The position numbers were made by a program, and so were the translations under genes. Below, in pieces: positions 18,112 through 27,249 of a DNA stretch of 64,000 nucleotides; within the stretch, counting starts at the first letter, position 1, and every line of letters starts with the position of its first letter. The notes under the pieces are model-generated. The model was not told the DNA's origin, made no database searches, and saw only the letters and a program-made list of their open reading frames with translations. This stretch comes from Sphingomonas changnyeongensis (lineage in GTDB: Bacteria > Pseudomonadota > Alphaproteobacteria > Sphingomonadales > Sphingomonadaceae): assembly GCF_009913435.1 (NCBI RefSeq), contig NZ_CP047895.1, positions 2,364,501-2,428,500 of the forward strand. Reading direction: 5' to 3'.

Positions 18112-19125
18112 ATGTCAGACCTTCGCACCTTCATCACCGGCCTGCCCAAGGCCGAACTCCATCTTCATATCGAGGGCAGCCTGGAACCCGAACTGATGTT
18201 CGCCCTGGCCGAACGCGGCGGCATCGCCCTGCCCTATGGCTCGGTCGAGGAACTGAGATCGGCTTATCAGTTCAGCAATCTGCAGGATTTTCTTGATATC
18301 TATTATCAAGGTGCGGCGGTGCTGCGCACGGCGGCGGATTTCCACGATCTGGCCGCCGCCTATTTCGCCCGCGCAGCCGCCGACGGCGTCGTCCATGCCG
18401 AAATCATGTTCGATCCGCAGACCCACACCGCGCGCGGCATTCCGTTTGCAGAGGTGATCGAGGGGCTGTCCGCCGCCTGCGCGGCGGCGGAGCGCGACCT
18501 GGGCATCACCTCGCGGCTGATCATGTGCATCCTGCGCCATCTGGACGAGGCCGACGGCTTTGCCACCCTGGCCGCCGCCGCCCCCTATCTCGACCGGATC
18601 GCCGCCATCGGGCTCGATTCGTCGGAACGCGGCCATCCGCCGGAAAAATTCGCCCGGCTGTTCGCCGCGGCCGGCGCGCTCGGCCTCAGGCGCGTCGCCC
18701 ATGCCGGGGAGGAAGGCCCGCCCGATTATGTCGTGCAGGCGCTCGATCTGCTCGGGATCGACCGGCTCGACCATGGCAACCGTGCGCTCGAGGATGCGGC
18801 GCTGACCGCGCGGCTGGCGCGCAGCGGCATGACGCTGACCGTCTGCCCGCTGTCCAATCTGAAGCTGTGCGTGATCCCGTCGCTCGACCGCCACCCGATC
18901 GACCGGATGCTCGAACTCGGGCTGCGGGCGACGGTCAACTCCGACGATCCGGCCTATTTCGGCGGCTATATCGGCGAGAATTACCATGCCGTCGCAACCG
19001 CGCGCGGCCTTGACCGGGCGGCGCTGGCGACGCTGGCGCGCAACAGCTTCCTCGGCTCGTTCCTCGACGACGACACGGTTGCGCGGCATCTGGCGGCGAT
19101 CGACAGCTATCTGGAGACCGCCTGA
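18112..19125 (+). CDS. Adenine deaminase (adenosine deaminase superfamily)
   Basis: 337-residue metal-dependent deaminase. The zinc motif HLHIEGSLEPEL, the HAGEEGPPDY segment with the catalytic glutamate region, and NSDDPAYFGGYIGENYHA are present. GLDSSERGHPP and VCPLSNLKLCV also match the bacterial/fungal adenine deaminase branch rather than classical adenosine deaminases. Predicted reaction: adenine to hypoxanthine plus ammonia. The ATG at 18112 gives the usual N-terminus; the longer frame from 18022 adds an arginine-rich stretch. The stop overlaps the start of a phosphoribosyltransferase (TGATG), and an AMP nucleosidase lies upstream, which fits adenine salvage. Confidence 0.9.
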   Translation: MSDLRTFITGLPKAELHLHIEGSLEPELMFALAERGGIALPYGSVEELRSAYQFSNLQDFLDIYYQGAAVLRTAADFHDLAAAYFARAAADGVVHAEIMFDPQTHTARGIPFAEVIEGLSAACAAAERDLGITSRLIMCILRHLDEADGFATLAAAAPYLDRIAAIGLDSSERGHPPEKFARLFAAAGALGLRRVAHAGEEGPPDYVVQALDLLGIDRLDHGNRALEDAALTARLARSGMTLTVCPLSNLKLCVIPSLDRHPIDRMLELGLRATVNSDDPAYFGGYIGENYHAVATARGLDRAALATLARNSFLGSFLDDDTVARHLAAIDSYLETA

Positions 19126-19642
19126 TGCCGGTGTTCACCGAAATCGGCTATGACCGGTTCGTCGCCGATGTCCGCACGCTGGCGGCCGGCATTGCCGCCG
19201 AACCCGGCTGGCGGCCCGATTTCCTGATCGGCATCGGGCGCGGCGGGCTGGCCCCGGCGGTGTTCCTGAGCCACGCGACCGGCATCCCGACGCTGTCGTG
19301 CGACCTGTCGAGCGCGGTCAAGGAGTTTGCCGACGATGTGCTGGCGCGGCTTGCCGCGCGCGCACGGGCCGGGGAGACATTGCTGTTCGTCGACGACATC
19401 AACGACAGCGGCGGCACGATCCTGAGGCTGCGGACCAGCCTGGCCGCCGAAGGCGCGCCTGCGGAGCGGATCCGCTTTGCCGTGCTGATCGACAATGTCG
19501 TATCGCGCGCGACGGTCGAATATCGCGCCCGCACGATCGACCGCACCCAGGTCAAGGACTGGTTCGTGTTCCCCTGGGAAGCGATGGCCCGCAACAGTCG
19601 CTCGACAGCGACGCCGCCGCCCAGCCCGCCCGGATCGCCTGA
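19125..19642 (+). CDS. Purine-type phosphoribosyltransferase, with an apparent frameshift near the 3' end
   Basis: Type I phosphoribosyltransferase. It has FLIGIGRGGLAPAVFLSH for pyrophosphate binding and the PRPP loop LLFVDDINDSGGTI. It probably salvages hypoxanthine to IMP, given its coupling to an adenine deaminase. As given the frame has no stop and runs into the next gene, making a 453-residue fusion. One extra C in the run near 19585-19587 gives MAPQQSLDSDAAAQPARIA and the TGA at 19640-19642 (172 residues). The downstream gene then starts 10 bases later behind its own ribosome site. The fusion is therefore probably artificial. Confidence 0.82.
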
Positions 19643-19652
19643 GGGGCCAGGG

Positions 19653-20486
19653 ATGACCGACTGGCAGGACTGGGTGGGCCGCAGCGTTTCAGCGGCAGAT
19701 GTGGCGACGCCGGGGCTGGCCGCGCGCTACCGGGTAACGCTCGACCTTGCCGCCGATGCACCTTTGCTCGGCCTCGGCTGGTGCCTGTGCCTGCCCGATG
19801 CGCCGACCGCCGGGCTTGGCCCCGACGGCCATCCGCCGCGCGGCGATTTCCTGCCGCCGGTGCCGCTGCCCCGGCGCATGTGGGCGGCATCCGAAATGGT
19901 GCTCAACGGCCGCATCGCGCCGGGCGCGGCGGTCAGCCGGACCAGCCGGATCGCGGCGGTGCGCGCGAAACAGGGGGCAACCGGCCCGCTGGTCTTTGTC
20001 GAGGTCGCGCACACGCTGACCGCCGACGGGCAGCCGGTGCAGGACGAGATGCAGACGATCGTGTTCCGCGCGCCCGCCGAGGCCGGAGCGCCCGCCAGCC
20101 AGCCACAGCCCGCCGCTCCGCCACCGGCGCTGGACGACTGGCCGCACCGGCGCACGCTGCTGCCCGGCCCGGCGCTGCTGTTCCGCTATTCAGCGCTGAC
20201 CTTCAACAGCCACCGCATCCATTACGATCTGCCCTATGCCCGCGAGGTCGAGGGCTATTCCGGGCTGGTCGTGCACGGCCCGCTGGTCGCGACCCTGTTG
20301 CTGCATCTGGCGCAGGATGTGCTGGGGGACCGGCCGGTCGGGCGGTTCGGTTTCCGCGCGCTGGCCCCCGCCTTTGCCGACCGGCCGCTGACCCTGTGCG
20401 CGCGGGCCGAAGGCGATGCGCTGACGCTGGCGGCGTTCGACGATCGCGGCGCGCAGACCGTCACCGCCCACGCCGCCGCGCGCTGA
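19653..20486 (+). CDS. MaoC/HTD2-type acyl-CoA hydratase
   Basis: 277-residue double-hotdog protein of the family that includes mesaconyl-C4-CoA (3-methylfumaryl-CoA) hydratase and itaconyl-CoA hydratase. The C-terminal hotdog carries the hydratase core LFRYSALTFNSHRIHYD and GLVVHGPLVATLLL; the N-terminal half has RRMWAASEMVLN. The physiological acyl-CoA is not evident. The ATG at 19653 follows GAGGGGCCAGGG. It would be read through from the phosphoribosyltransferase frame unless a one-base deletion upstream is corrected. It appears unrelated to purine salvage, and no partner genes for C4/C5 acid metabolism lie nearby. Confidence 0.82.
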   Translation: MTDWQDWVGRSVSAADVATPGLAARYRVTLDLAADAPLLGLGWCLCLPDAPTAGLGPDGHPPRGDFLPPVPLPRRMWAASEMVLNGRIAPGAAVSRTSRIAAVRAKQGATGPLVFVEVAHTLTADGQPVQDEMQTIVFRAPAEAGAPASQPQPAAPPPALDDWPHRRTLLPGPALLFRYSALTFNSHRIHYDLPYAREVEGYSGLVVHGPLVATLLLHLAQDVLGDRPVGRFGFRALAPAFADRPLTLCARAEGDALTLAAFDDRGAQTVTAHAAAR

Positions 20487-20517
20487 GGCAGGCTGCAAAA
20501 CGGGTCGGGCACAAGAA

Positions 20518-20553
20518 AACGGCCGGGGGTGGCCCATGCCGCCCCCGGCCGTT
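20518..20553 (-). terminator. Intrinsic terminator, perfect 12-bp stem
   Basis: AACGGCCGGGGG pairs exactly with CCCCCGGCCGTT around a 12-base loop. On the minus strand it is followed by TTTTCTTGT, so it terminates the small secreted-protein gene. It may also stop the convergent hydratase transcript. Confidence 0.85.
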
Positions 20554-20580
20554 CAATCTCTTGCCCGAAAGCAGTGCCGG

Positions 20581-20931
20581 TCAGAGCACCAGATCGAGAT
20601 CGACCCGGTCATGGCGACGGACATCGCCCTTGACGATCACGGCTTCGACCAGCTGGCCGTTACCCGCGCCGGTGACGCGGATGGTCGCGCGCTCGGCATT
20701 GATGAACATCGGCTGGCGGCCGGCACCCTGGGCCGGGACCAGACGGCGCACCGTCAGGATCTTGCCGGTTTCCAGCTGCTGGTTCCCGGCGCAGATCACC
20801 ACCTTGTCGGCACCCGCCTCAACCACCGTGCCGGCGGCGCAACGGCCGGGCTCAGCCGCAAGCGCGGGGACGGACAGAAACGCACCGCCCAGGGCGGCGG
20901 CAACCACAATCTTGTTCTTGAAAGACGACAT
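20581..20931 (-). CDS. Small secreted protein of unknown function
   Basis: 116 residues with a clear Sec signal peptide: MSSFKNKIV, a hydrophobic stretch VAAALGGAFLSVPALA, and likely cleavage before AEPG. The mature part has two cysteines (in GRCAAG and VICAGN), which could form a disulfide. It then continues as a basic, beta-rich sequence ending VRRHDRVDLDLVL. I do not recognise the family. The ATG at 20931 follows GAGCGAGAA; longer starts lack a signal peptide. It has its own terminator and a long upstream region, so it is probably transcribed alone. Confidence 0.75.
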   Translation of the reverse strand: MSSFKNKIVVAAALGGAFLSVPALAAEPGRCAAGTVVEAGADKVVICAGNQQLETGKILTVRRLVPAQGAGRQPMFINAERATIRVTGAGNGQLVEAVIVKGDVRRHDRVDLDLVL

Positions 20932-21003
20932 TTCTCGCTCCTCCACGATCAGGATACGAGCGTCGATCACCAAAGCCGGCTGAAAACCGAAGCCGGACCC
21001 GAT

Positions 21004-21021
21004 CATCGAGCGTGCTCGATG
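21004..21021. promoter_or_regulatory. Perfect 8-2-8 palindrome, candidate operator
   Basis: CATCGAGC-GT-GCTCGATG lies 73 bases upstream of the small secreted-protein start. It could be a regulator-binding site or a leader hairpin; no matching regulator is recognised. Confidence 0.35.
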
Positions 21022-21160
21022 CGGTCCGACATCACGACCGTCACAACGATCGCCAGAGGGGCCCGGCCCGCATGAGTGCTGATTTAATGCCTGCCGCTTA
21101 ACGCGCAAGATCCCTGACAATCAGGAATAACCCGTAGATGAACAGGCGCGGATACAGAAA

Positions 21161-21193
21161 CGGCCCCGCTCCAGGGGTGGAAGAGCGGGGCCG
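21161..21193 (-). terminator. Intrinsic terminator of queC
   Basis: CGGCCCCGCTC pairs with GAGCGGGGCCG around CAGGGGTGGAA. On the minus strand the stem is followed by TTTCTGT. It lies 52 bases after the queC stop and ends the minus-strand gene run. Confidence 0.8.
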
Positions 21194-21244
21194 CCTCATG
21201 GGGTCGATCACAAACCGGGAGGGGTAGGCCCGGCCACGAACCGG

Positions 21245-22002
21245 TTATGCGTCGCGGCTGTCGCAATCCTTTGTCGCGGCGCCGGCGATTTTGTCGCGAT
21301 TTGTCGCAAAGCCGTGCCAGCCGGCGGCGCGCAGTTCACAGGCCGGGCAATGGCCGCAGCCATAGCCCCAGTCGTTGAGGACCGTGCGGTCGCCCAGATA
21401 GCAGCTATGGCTGTCGACGCGGATCAGCTCGATCAGCCCCGCCCCGCCCAGCCGTTCGGCCATCGCCCAGGTCGCGGGCTTGTCGCGCCACATCAGCGGC
21501 GTGTGCAGGACGAAGCGCCGGTCCATGCCGAGGTTGAGCGCCACCTGCAGCGCCTTGAGCGTGTCGTCGCGGCAATCGGGATAGCCGGAATAATCGGTCT
21601 CGCACATCCCGCCGACCAGATGGCGGATGCCGCGCCGATAGGCGACCGCGCCGGCCAGGGTGAAGAACAGCAGATTGCGCCCCGGCACGAAGCTGTTGGG
21701 CAGCCCCTCCGCCCCATCGCGATTTCGGCGTCACGGGTCAGCGAAGTGTCGGATATCGCCCCCAGCACAGCCAGGTCGAGCAGATGATCCTCGCCCAGCC
21801 GCGCCGCCCAGCCGGGCTTGAGCGCCGCCATGCCGGCGCGCAGCTTCAGCCGCGTCTCCAGCTCGATCGCATGGCGCTGGCCATAGGCAAAGCCGATCGT
21901 CTCGACACGCGCGAACCGCTCAAGCGCCCAGGCCAGGCAGGTCGCGCTGTCCTGCCCGCCGGAATAGAGCACCAATGCCGCTTCATGTTCGGTCAGTTCC
22001 AT
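21245..22002 (-). CDS. queC: 7-cyano-7-deazaguanine synthase QueC, with an apparent frameshift
   Basis: ATP-dependent enzyme that converts 7-carboxy-7-deazaguanine to preQ0 for queuosine tRNA modification. The PP-loop [10 protein letters not shown] is near residue 15 and the zinc cysteines sit in CGHCPAC near the C-terminus. The two lie in different frames as given. One more G in the run at 21712-21715 joins [12 protein letters not shown] to [20 protein letters not shown] and gives 252 residues ending at the TAA of 21245. The ATG at 22002 overlaps the 3' end of the PAP2 gene by 10 bases. No other queuosine gene is in the window. Confidence 0.9.
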
Positions 22003-22646
22003 CGTCCCACGCCCATTCCCGGCCGCATCGCCATATGCCAGCCGATCAGCGCCCAGCCGGCCCCGACCAGCCAGCCGCCCAGCACGTCGGACGGCCAGTG
22101 CACGCCCAGCGCCACCCGCGACACGCCGACCGCGACGACCAGCGGCACCCCCGCCCAGGCCAGACGCCGGTCGACGAGCAGCGCGGCGAGCAGCCACACA
22201 CAAGCCGTCTGTGCGGCATGGCCGCTCGGATAGCTCAGGTCCGAGACATGGTCGAGATGCGCGAACAGATCGGGCCGGGGCCGGCCGAATGCCCATTTGA
22301 GCGCGGAGTTGGCAAGCGTCTGAACAAGCAGGGTCAGCAGCATGACCAAAGCGGCCCGGCGCCGGTGGCGGCGCACCAGCAGCGCCGCCGCCGCCAGCGC
22401 GACGGCGACACGCGCCGGCCAGTCGCCCAGCCCGGTCACCACCAGCCACAGGCCGGGAGCATGGAGCCCGGCGCTGCCCCGCGCCCGGCCAAATGCCTGC
22501 AGCGCTTCGACATCGCCGGGCAGATGGCCGGACAGGCGGGCCGCAATGCCCAGTGCCAGCGCCAGCGCGATCAGCACCAGCCCCGGCCAGAGGCCGGGTG
22601 CCGGGCCGCGCATCGGGCCGGACGCCCGCTCCGACCGTCCGCTCAC
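21993..22646 (-). CDS. PAP2-family membrane phosphatase
   Basis: 217-residue integral membrane lipid-phosphatase-like protein with about six hydrophobic segments. All three PAP2 motifs are visible: [16 protein letters not shown] and [16 protein letters not shown]. Homologues dephosphorylate phosphatidate, undecaprenyl pyrophosphate or phosphatidylglycerophosphate on the periplasmic side; the substrate cannot be told here. The ATG overlaps the amidohydrolase stop (ATGA) and the 3' end overlaps queC, so the three genes are tightly coupled despite unrelated roles. Confidence 0.9.
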   Translation of the reverse strand: MSGRSERASGPMRGPAPGLWPGLVLIALALALGIAARLSGHLPGDVEALQAFGRARGSAGLHAPGLWLVVTGLGDWPARVAVALAAAALLVRRHRRRAALVMLLTLLVQTLANSALKWAFGRPRPDLFAHLDHVSDLSYPSGHAAQTACVWLLAALLVDRRLAWAGVPLVVAVGVSRVALGVHWPSDVLGGWLVGAGWALIGWHMAMRPGMGVGRWN

Positions 22647-23953
22647 GAGCGCGTCGCGACCACCTCGCCGCCCTTGATCACCATGGCCGGGCGTTCGAGC
22701 AGCCGGACATCCTGCGTCGGATCGCCGTCCACCGCGACAATATCGCCATAACGGCCGACCGCGATCGCGCCGACATCGCCGGTGCGCCCCAACGCCTCGG
22801 CGGCGTTGCGCGTCGCCGCCTGGATCGCCTCGATGGGCGTCATCCCATATTCGACCATCACGCGGAACTGCCCGCCGGCGGTGCCGTGCGGCATCACCCC
22901 GGCATCGCTGCCGAACACCATCCGCACCCCGGCCCTGTGCGCCTTGCGGAAATTATCGCGCTGGATCTGGGCGACCTCGCGGTCCTTGCGCAGATTGTCC
23001 TCCAGCACGCCGTTCTTCTTGCCTTCGGCCTGGGTGTATTCGGTGTTGAAGATATCCATCGAAAACCACACCGGCTGCTTGCGCTCGGCGGCCAAGCGGA
23101 TGCCCTCTTCGTCAACCAGACTTGCATGTTCGATGGTGTCGATGCCGGCGCGGATCGCCGCCTTGATGCCGGCAGCACCATGGGCATGGGCGGCGGTGCG
23201 CAGCCCCCATTGATGCGCCTCGTCGGCGATCGCGCGCAGCTCCTCCTCGGCCAGCTGCTGCTGGCCCGGCTCGGTGTTGCGGGAAAACACCCCGCCGGTC
23301 GCGCAGACCTTGATCACCTCCGCACCATATTTGCGCTGCTCGCGCACCTTCTGGCGCAGCTGCTGCGGGCCGTCGCCCACCGCCTCGCCCTTGGCGCGGA
23401 ACGAAGGCGGCAGATAGGTCTCGTCGCAATGCCCGCCGGTCGCGCCCAGCGCATGGGCCGCCGGCACGATGCGCGGCCCGGTGATCAGCCCCTCGTCAAT
23501 CGCCTGCTTGTAGGCGACATCGGCATAATCGCTCGACCCGACATTGCGCACGGTGGTGAAGCCGGCGCGCAGCATCGACTGGGCGTTGGCGACGCCCTGC
23601 ACCGCCCAGAACAGATCGGTGAACTGCAGCCCGGTATAGCCGCCGTAAACGGGATTGCTGTCGAGATGGACATGCATGTCGATCAGCCCGGGCAGGATCG
23701 TCTTGCCGGCCAGATCGATCCGTTGCGCATCAGCGGGCAGCCCGGCCGGCAGATCGGTGCCGATCGATGCGATGCGGCCGCCCTTGATGACCACCACCGG
23801 GCGCTCGACCATCCGGCCCGACAGCACATCGACCATCCGTGCCGCCGTCACCACCACGACCTTGTCGGTCGCAGCGCGCGCCTCGCCGGCAACACCGCCC
23901 AGAGCGAGTGCCGCACCCATTGTCAGGCCAATCACATTCATGCGCATCATCAA
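22643..23953 (-). CDS. Exported metal-dependent amidohydrolase (Xaa-Pro dipeptidase-like)
   Basis: 436-residue amidohydrolase-superfamily protein with a signal peptide ([20 protein letters not shown] ending near GEARA). Metal ligands are in [10 protein letters not shown], the putative bridging lysine in [11 protein letters not shown], histidines in AAHAHG and DTIEHAS, and the aspartate in [11 protein letters not shown]. Homologues act as periplasmic prolidases or carboxypeptidases on aminoacyl-proline dipeptides or aryl-dipeptides. Substrate is inference. It lies 96 bases downstream of lpd on the same strand and is coupled to the PAP2 gene. Confidence 0.88.
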   Translation of the reverse strand: MMMRMNVIGLTMGAALALGGVAGEARAATDKVVVVTAARMVDVLSGRMVERPVVVIKGGRIASIGTDLPAGLPADAQRIDLAGKTILPGLIDMHVHLDSNPVYGGYTGLQFTDLFWAVQGVANAQSMLRAGFTTVRNVGSSDYADVAYKQAIDEGLITGPRIVPAAHALGATGGHCDETYLPPSFRAKGEAVGDGPQQLRQKVREQRKYGAEVIKVCATGGVFSRNTEPGQQQLAEEELRAIADEAHQWGLRTAAHAHGAAGIKAAIRAGIDTIEHASLVDEEGIRLAAERKQPVWFSMDIFNTEYTQAEGKKNGVLEDNLRKDREVAQIQRDNFRKAHRAGVRMVFGSDAGVMPHGTAGGQFRVMVEYGMTPIEAIQAATRNAAEALGRTGDVGAIAVGRYGDIVAVDGDPTQDVRLLERPAMVIKGGEVVATRS

Positions 23954-24049
23954 TCCTCCCGGCGCCTGTGCTGGCAGGCGCCGGGCGGGCTGACAAGCCG
24001 GTGGCGCGCGATCCCGGCCCTATGGCGTGCTTTTTCCTGCCCCCGGCCG

Positions 24050-25450
24050 TCAGATGTGGAGCGCGCGTCCATAGGCGGCGAGCACGCTTTCGTGCATCAT
24101 TTCCGACAGCGTCGGATGCGGGAAAACGGTCGCCATCAGCTCGGCCTCGGTCGTCTCCAGCGTCTTGCCGACGGTGAAGCCCTGGATCAGTTCGGTCACT
24201 TCGGTGCCGACCATGTGCGCGCCGAGCAGTTCGCCGGTCGCGGCGTCGAACACCGTTTTCACAAAGCCTTCCGCCTCGCCCAGCGCGATCGCCTTGCCAT
24301 TGCCGATGAACGGAAAGCTGCCGACCTTGACGTCATAGCCGGCCTCGCGGGCGCGCGCCTCGGTCAGGCCGACGCTCGCCACCTGCGGATGGCAATAGGT
24401 GCAGCCGGGGATGTTGCGCGGGTCCATCGCATGGGGATGGTGGCCGGCAATCGCCTCGGCGGCGATCACGCCCTCATGGCTCGCCTTGTGCGCCAGCCAG
24501 GGCGGCGCGGTGATGTCGCCGATCGCCCACAGGCCGGGAATGTTCGTCCGGCACATGGCGTCGGTCTTCAGGAAGCCGCGCTCGTCCATCGCGACGCCCA
24601 GTTCGGCAAGCCCGATATTCTCGGTGTTGGGCACGATGCCGACCGCGACGATCACATGGCTGAACGTCTCGGTCAGGTCCTTGCCGGTCTTGTCCTTCAG
24701 CCGGGCGGTCACGCCGTCCGCGCCGACCTCGAGCGCGCTCACGCCCGCGCCGGTCATGATCGTCATGCCCTGCCTGACCAGCGCCTTTTCAAGGAAGGCC
24801 GACACCTCGTGATCCTCGACCGGCACGATGCGGTCCATCATTTCCACGACCGTCACCTTCGCGCCCATATCATTGTAGAAGCTGGCGAACTCGATCCCGA
24901 TCGCGCCCGATCCGATCACCAGCAGCCGCGACGGCAGCTCGGTTGGAACCATGGCGTGACGATAGGTCCACACGCGCTTGCCATCGGCCTTGGCAAAGGG
25001 CAGCTCACGCGCCCGCGCGCCGGTGGCGACGATGATGTTCTTCGCCGCCAGTTCGGTCGCCTTGCCGTCCGCGCCGGTCACGGTCAGCCGGCCGGGGGCG
25101 GTCAGCCGCCCCTCGCCCATATGCACGGCGATCTTGTTCTTCTTCATCAGATGGGTGACGCCCTGATTGAGCTGCTTCGCCACCCCGCGCGAGCGCTTGA
25201 CCACCGCGTCCAGATCCGCGCCGATCTTTTCAGCCACCAGCCCGTAATCCTTGGCATGGCGCATATGGTGCAGCATCTCGCCCGAACGCAGCAGCGCCTT
25301 GGTGGGGATGCAGCCCCAGTTGAGGCAGATGCCGCCCAGCGACTCGCGCTCGACGATCGCGGTCCTGAGGCCAAGCTGGCTGGCGCGGATCGCCGCCACA
25401 TAGCCGCCGGGACCCGAACCGAGGACGACCAGATCGTAATTTTCCGCCAT
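24050..25450 (-). CDS. lpdA: Dihydrolipoyl dehydrogenase
   Basis: FAD/NAD enzyme (E3) that reoxidises the lipoyl groups of 2-oxo acid dehydrogenase complexes. The 466-residue protein has the FAD motif VVLGSGPGGYVAA, the redox disulfide GGICLNWGCIPTK, and the NAD motif VIGSGAIGIEF. It also carries WAIGDI and the C-terminal catalytic pair HPHPTLSE-type motif (FPHPTLSEMMHE). The ATG at 25450 (MAENYDL) is preferred; an ATG 12 bases upstream is also in frame. It follows the E2 and a thioesterase gene on the same strand, so it most likely serves pyruvate dehydrogenase. Confidence 0.96.
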   Translation of the reverse strand: MAENYDLVVLGSGPGGYVAAIRASQLGLRTAIVERESLGGICLNWGCIPTKALLRSGEMLHHMRHAKDYGLVAEKIGADLDAVVKRSRGVAKQLNQGVTHLMKKNKIAVHMGEGRLTAPGRLTVTGADGKATELAAKNIIVATGARARELPFAKADGKRVWTYRHAMVPTELPSRLLVIGSGAIGIEFASFYNDMGAKVTVVEMMDRIVPVEDHEVSAFLEKALVRQGMTIMTGAGVSALEVGADGVTARLKDKTGKDLTETFSHVIVAVGIVPNTENIGLAELGVAMDERGFLKTDAMCRTNIPGLWAIGDITAPPWLAHKASHEGVIAAEAIAGHHPHAMDPRNIPGCTYCHPQVASVGLTEARAREAGYDVKVGSFPFIGNGKAIALGEAEGFVKTVFDAATGELLGAHMVGTEVTELIQGFTVGKTLETTEAELMATVFPHPTLSEMMHESVLAAYGRALHI

Positions 25451-25479
25451 TTGCGTCACCATCCAACATTGATGCGGAC

Positions 25480-25520
25480 GGCATCCGGCGGATGCCGCCC
25501 GGCGGCGCCCGCAGGCGCCA
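25480..25520 (-). repeat. Two adjacent perfect small palindromes
   Basis: GGCATCC-GGC-GGATGCC at 25480-25496, followed by GGCGCC-CGCA-GGCGCC. They lie between the thioesterase gene and lpd on the same strand, with no T-run. They may be a processing or attenuation hairpin. Confidence 0.4.
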
Positions 25521-25529
25521 GGATAATCG

Positions 25530-25933
25530 TCAGCCCGCCGAGATCGCGCGCGGCCGCCGCGCTTCGTCGATCGCCACGAACACGAACCGCGCCTCGGTGA
25601 CCTTACACAGCTGTTCGCCATGCCGGTCGCGGCACCAGCTTTCGACCTCGATGGTCATGCTGGTGCGCCCCACCCGGACCAGGCGGGCATAGACCGACAC
25701 CTCGTCGCCCACGACGACGGGGCGGTGAAACTGCATAGCGTCGACCGCGATGGTCACCGCGCGCCCCTTGGCATGGCGCGCCGCGACCAGCCCGGCTGCC
25801 ATGTCCATCTGGCTCATCAGCCAGCCGCCGAAGATGTCGCCATAGGGGTTGGCGTCGGCGGGCATGGTGGTCACGCGCAGCGCCGGCTCGCCGGGCGGCG
25901 GCGCGGGGATTCGGGGGCCGGTGCCGGGGCCAT
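25530..25933 (-). CDS. Acyl-CoA thioesterase, hotdog fold (YciA-like)
   Basis: Hotdog-fold thioesterase of the YciA/BFIT type, with MPADANPYGDIFGGWLMSQMD as the active-site helix region and AVDAMQFHRPVVVGDEV following. From a GTG at 25874 the frame gives 114 residues. Adding one C to the run at 25906-25909 extends it to an ATG at 25933, only 12 bases after the pdhC stop, with N-terminus MAPAPAPESP then PGEPALRVTTMPAD (134 residues), closer to the family. Either start is usable. Position between E2 and lpd suggests cotranscription with pyruvate dehydrogenase genes, perhaps as an acyl-CoA overflow valve (inference). Confidence 0.82.
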
Positions 25934-25944
25934 CGCCGCCCCGC

Positions 25945-27249
25945 TCAGGCGACGAGCGCGAGCGGCTGCTCGACGATCTCGCGGAACGCCTGCATCAGCC
26001 GCGCCCCGTCCGCCCCGTCGATGGCGCGGTGGTCAAAGCTGCCGGTCGCCGACATCACCGTCGCGATCTGCAGCGAATCGTCGATCACGAAGGGCCGCTT
26101 CTCGCCCGCGCCGATCGCCATGATCATGCCCTGGGGCGGGTTGATCACCGCCTCGAACTGCTTGATGCCGAACATGCCCATGTTGGACAGGCTGGCGGTG
26201 CCGCCCTGATATTCGTGCGGCTGCAGCTTGCCGTCCTTGGCGCGGCCGGCCAGTTCCTTCATCTCGGTGGCGATCGCGGCGACGCCCTTGGCTTCGGCTC
26301 CGGTGACGATCGGCGTGATCAGCCCGTTGGGCACCGACACGGCGACCGCGATGTCGGCGCGGCTGTATTTGATCAGCTGGTCGCCCGCGAAGGTGACATT
26401 GCATTCCGGCACCTGGCGCAGCGCGACGGCCAGCGCCTTGATCAGCATGTCGTTGACCGACAGCTTGACGCCGCGCGCGCCCAGCGCCGCATTCAGTTCG
26501 CCGCGCAGCTTGAGCAGCGCGTCGAGCCGCACATCAAGGGTCAGATAGATATGCGGGATCGTCTGCTTGGCCTCGGTCAGGCGGCGGGCGATCGTCTTGC
26601 GCATGTTGCTGAGCTTGATCGCTTCATGCGGAATGTCGGTCGCAAAACCAGCGGGCGCAGCGGCAGCGGCCGTGACCGGGGCGGCGGCGACCGGGGCAAC
26701 CGGGGCCACTGCCGCAACCGGCGCAGCGGCAGCGGCGGCGGCGGGCGCGCCGGCGGCATCGACATCGGCCTTGACGATCCGGCCGCCCGGGCCGGACCCG
26801 GTCAGGCCCGCAAGATCGACGCCGCGCGCCTCGGCCAGCCGGCGGGCAAGCGGCGATGCCTTGATCCGTTCGCCCGACGCGGCGGCAGCAGGGGCCGGCA
26901 CAGGGGCGGGCGCGGCCACCACAGGGGCAGCAGGCGTGGGTGCGGATGCCGGGGCGGGCGCGGGGGCCGGAGCAGCGACGGGGGCCGGCGCGGCACCGGC
27001 CTCTTCGCCCTCGCCCGCCAGCCGCGCGATCACCGTGCCGACTTTCACGCCATCGGTGCCGGCGGCGACCAGAATCTGCGTGATGACGCCTTCATCGACC
27101 GCCTCGAACTCCATCGTCGCCTTGTCGGTCTCGATCTCGGCCAGAATATCGCCGGAGCGGACGGCATCGCCTTCCTTGACGAGCCACTTGGCGAGCGTGC
27201 CTTCCTCCATCGTCGGCGACAGGGCGGGCATTTTGAGCTCGATCGGCAT
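25945..27249 (-). CDS. pdhC: Pyruvate dehydrogenase E2, dihydrolipoamide acetyltransferase
   Basis: Core of the pyruvate dehydrogenase complex. It has an N-terminal lipoyl domain with the modified lysine in [11 protein letters not shown] (about residue 43), a long Ala/Pro linker, and a peripheral-subunit-binding domain around [19 protein letters not shown] second Ala/Pro linker leads to the catalytic domain ending in [15 protein letters not shown], with the active-site histidine and aspartate. Length is 434 residues with a single lipoyl domain, typical for alphaproteobacteria. GGAAG-like GGAAGATCC precedes the ATG. The E1 genes are not in the window and are not immediately upstream, where the divergent uspA-like gene lies. 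Confidence 0.95.
   Translation of the reverse strand: MPIELKMPALSPTMEEGTLAKWLVKEGDAVRSGDILAEIETDKATMEFEAVDEGVITQILVAAGTDGVKVGTVIARLAGEGEEAGAAPAPVAAPAPAPAPASAPTPAAPVVAAPAPVPAPAAAASGERIKASPLARRLAEARGVDLAGLTGSGPGGRIVKADVDAAGAPAAAAAAAPVAAVAPVAPVAAAPVTAAAAAPAGFATDIPHEAIKLSNMRKTIARRLTEAKQTIPHIYLTLDVRLDALLKLRGELNAALGARGVKLSVNDMLIKALAVALRQVPECNVTFAGDQLIKYSRADIAVAVSVPNGLITPIVTGAEAKGVAAIATEMKELAGRAKDGKLQPHEYQGGTASLSNMGMFGIKQFEAVINPPQGMIMAIGAGEKRPFVIDDSLQIATVMSATGSFDHRAIDGADGARLMQAFREIVEQPLALVA

Larger units (their letters stand above)
20932..21244. other. 313-base intergenic region
   Basis: No credible gene. It holds the leader of the small secreted-protein gene, a perfect palindrome CATCGAGC-GT-GCTCGATG at 21004-21021, and the queC terminator at 21161-21193. 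The part around 21070-21140 is less GC-rich than its surroundings and probably contains the promoter of the secreted-protein gene, but no hexamers stand out. Confidence 0.6.

Noticed and set aside
22493..25600. A 1035-codon open frame on the plus strand over the amidohydrolase and lpd genes
   Set aside because: It is antisense to clear, motif-bearing genes, has a composition rich in Arg, His, Ala and Gln typical of high-GC shadow frames, and no recognisable domain.
26650..27000. Ala/Pro-rich low-complexity repeat inside pdhC
   Set aside because: These are the normal flexible linkers between lipoyl, subunit-binding and catalytic domains of E2, not an insertion.
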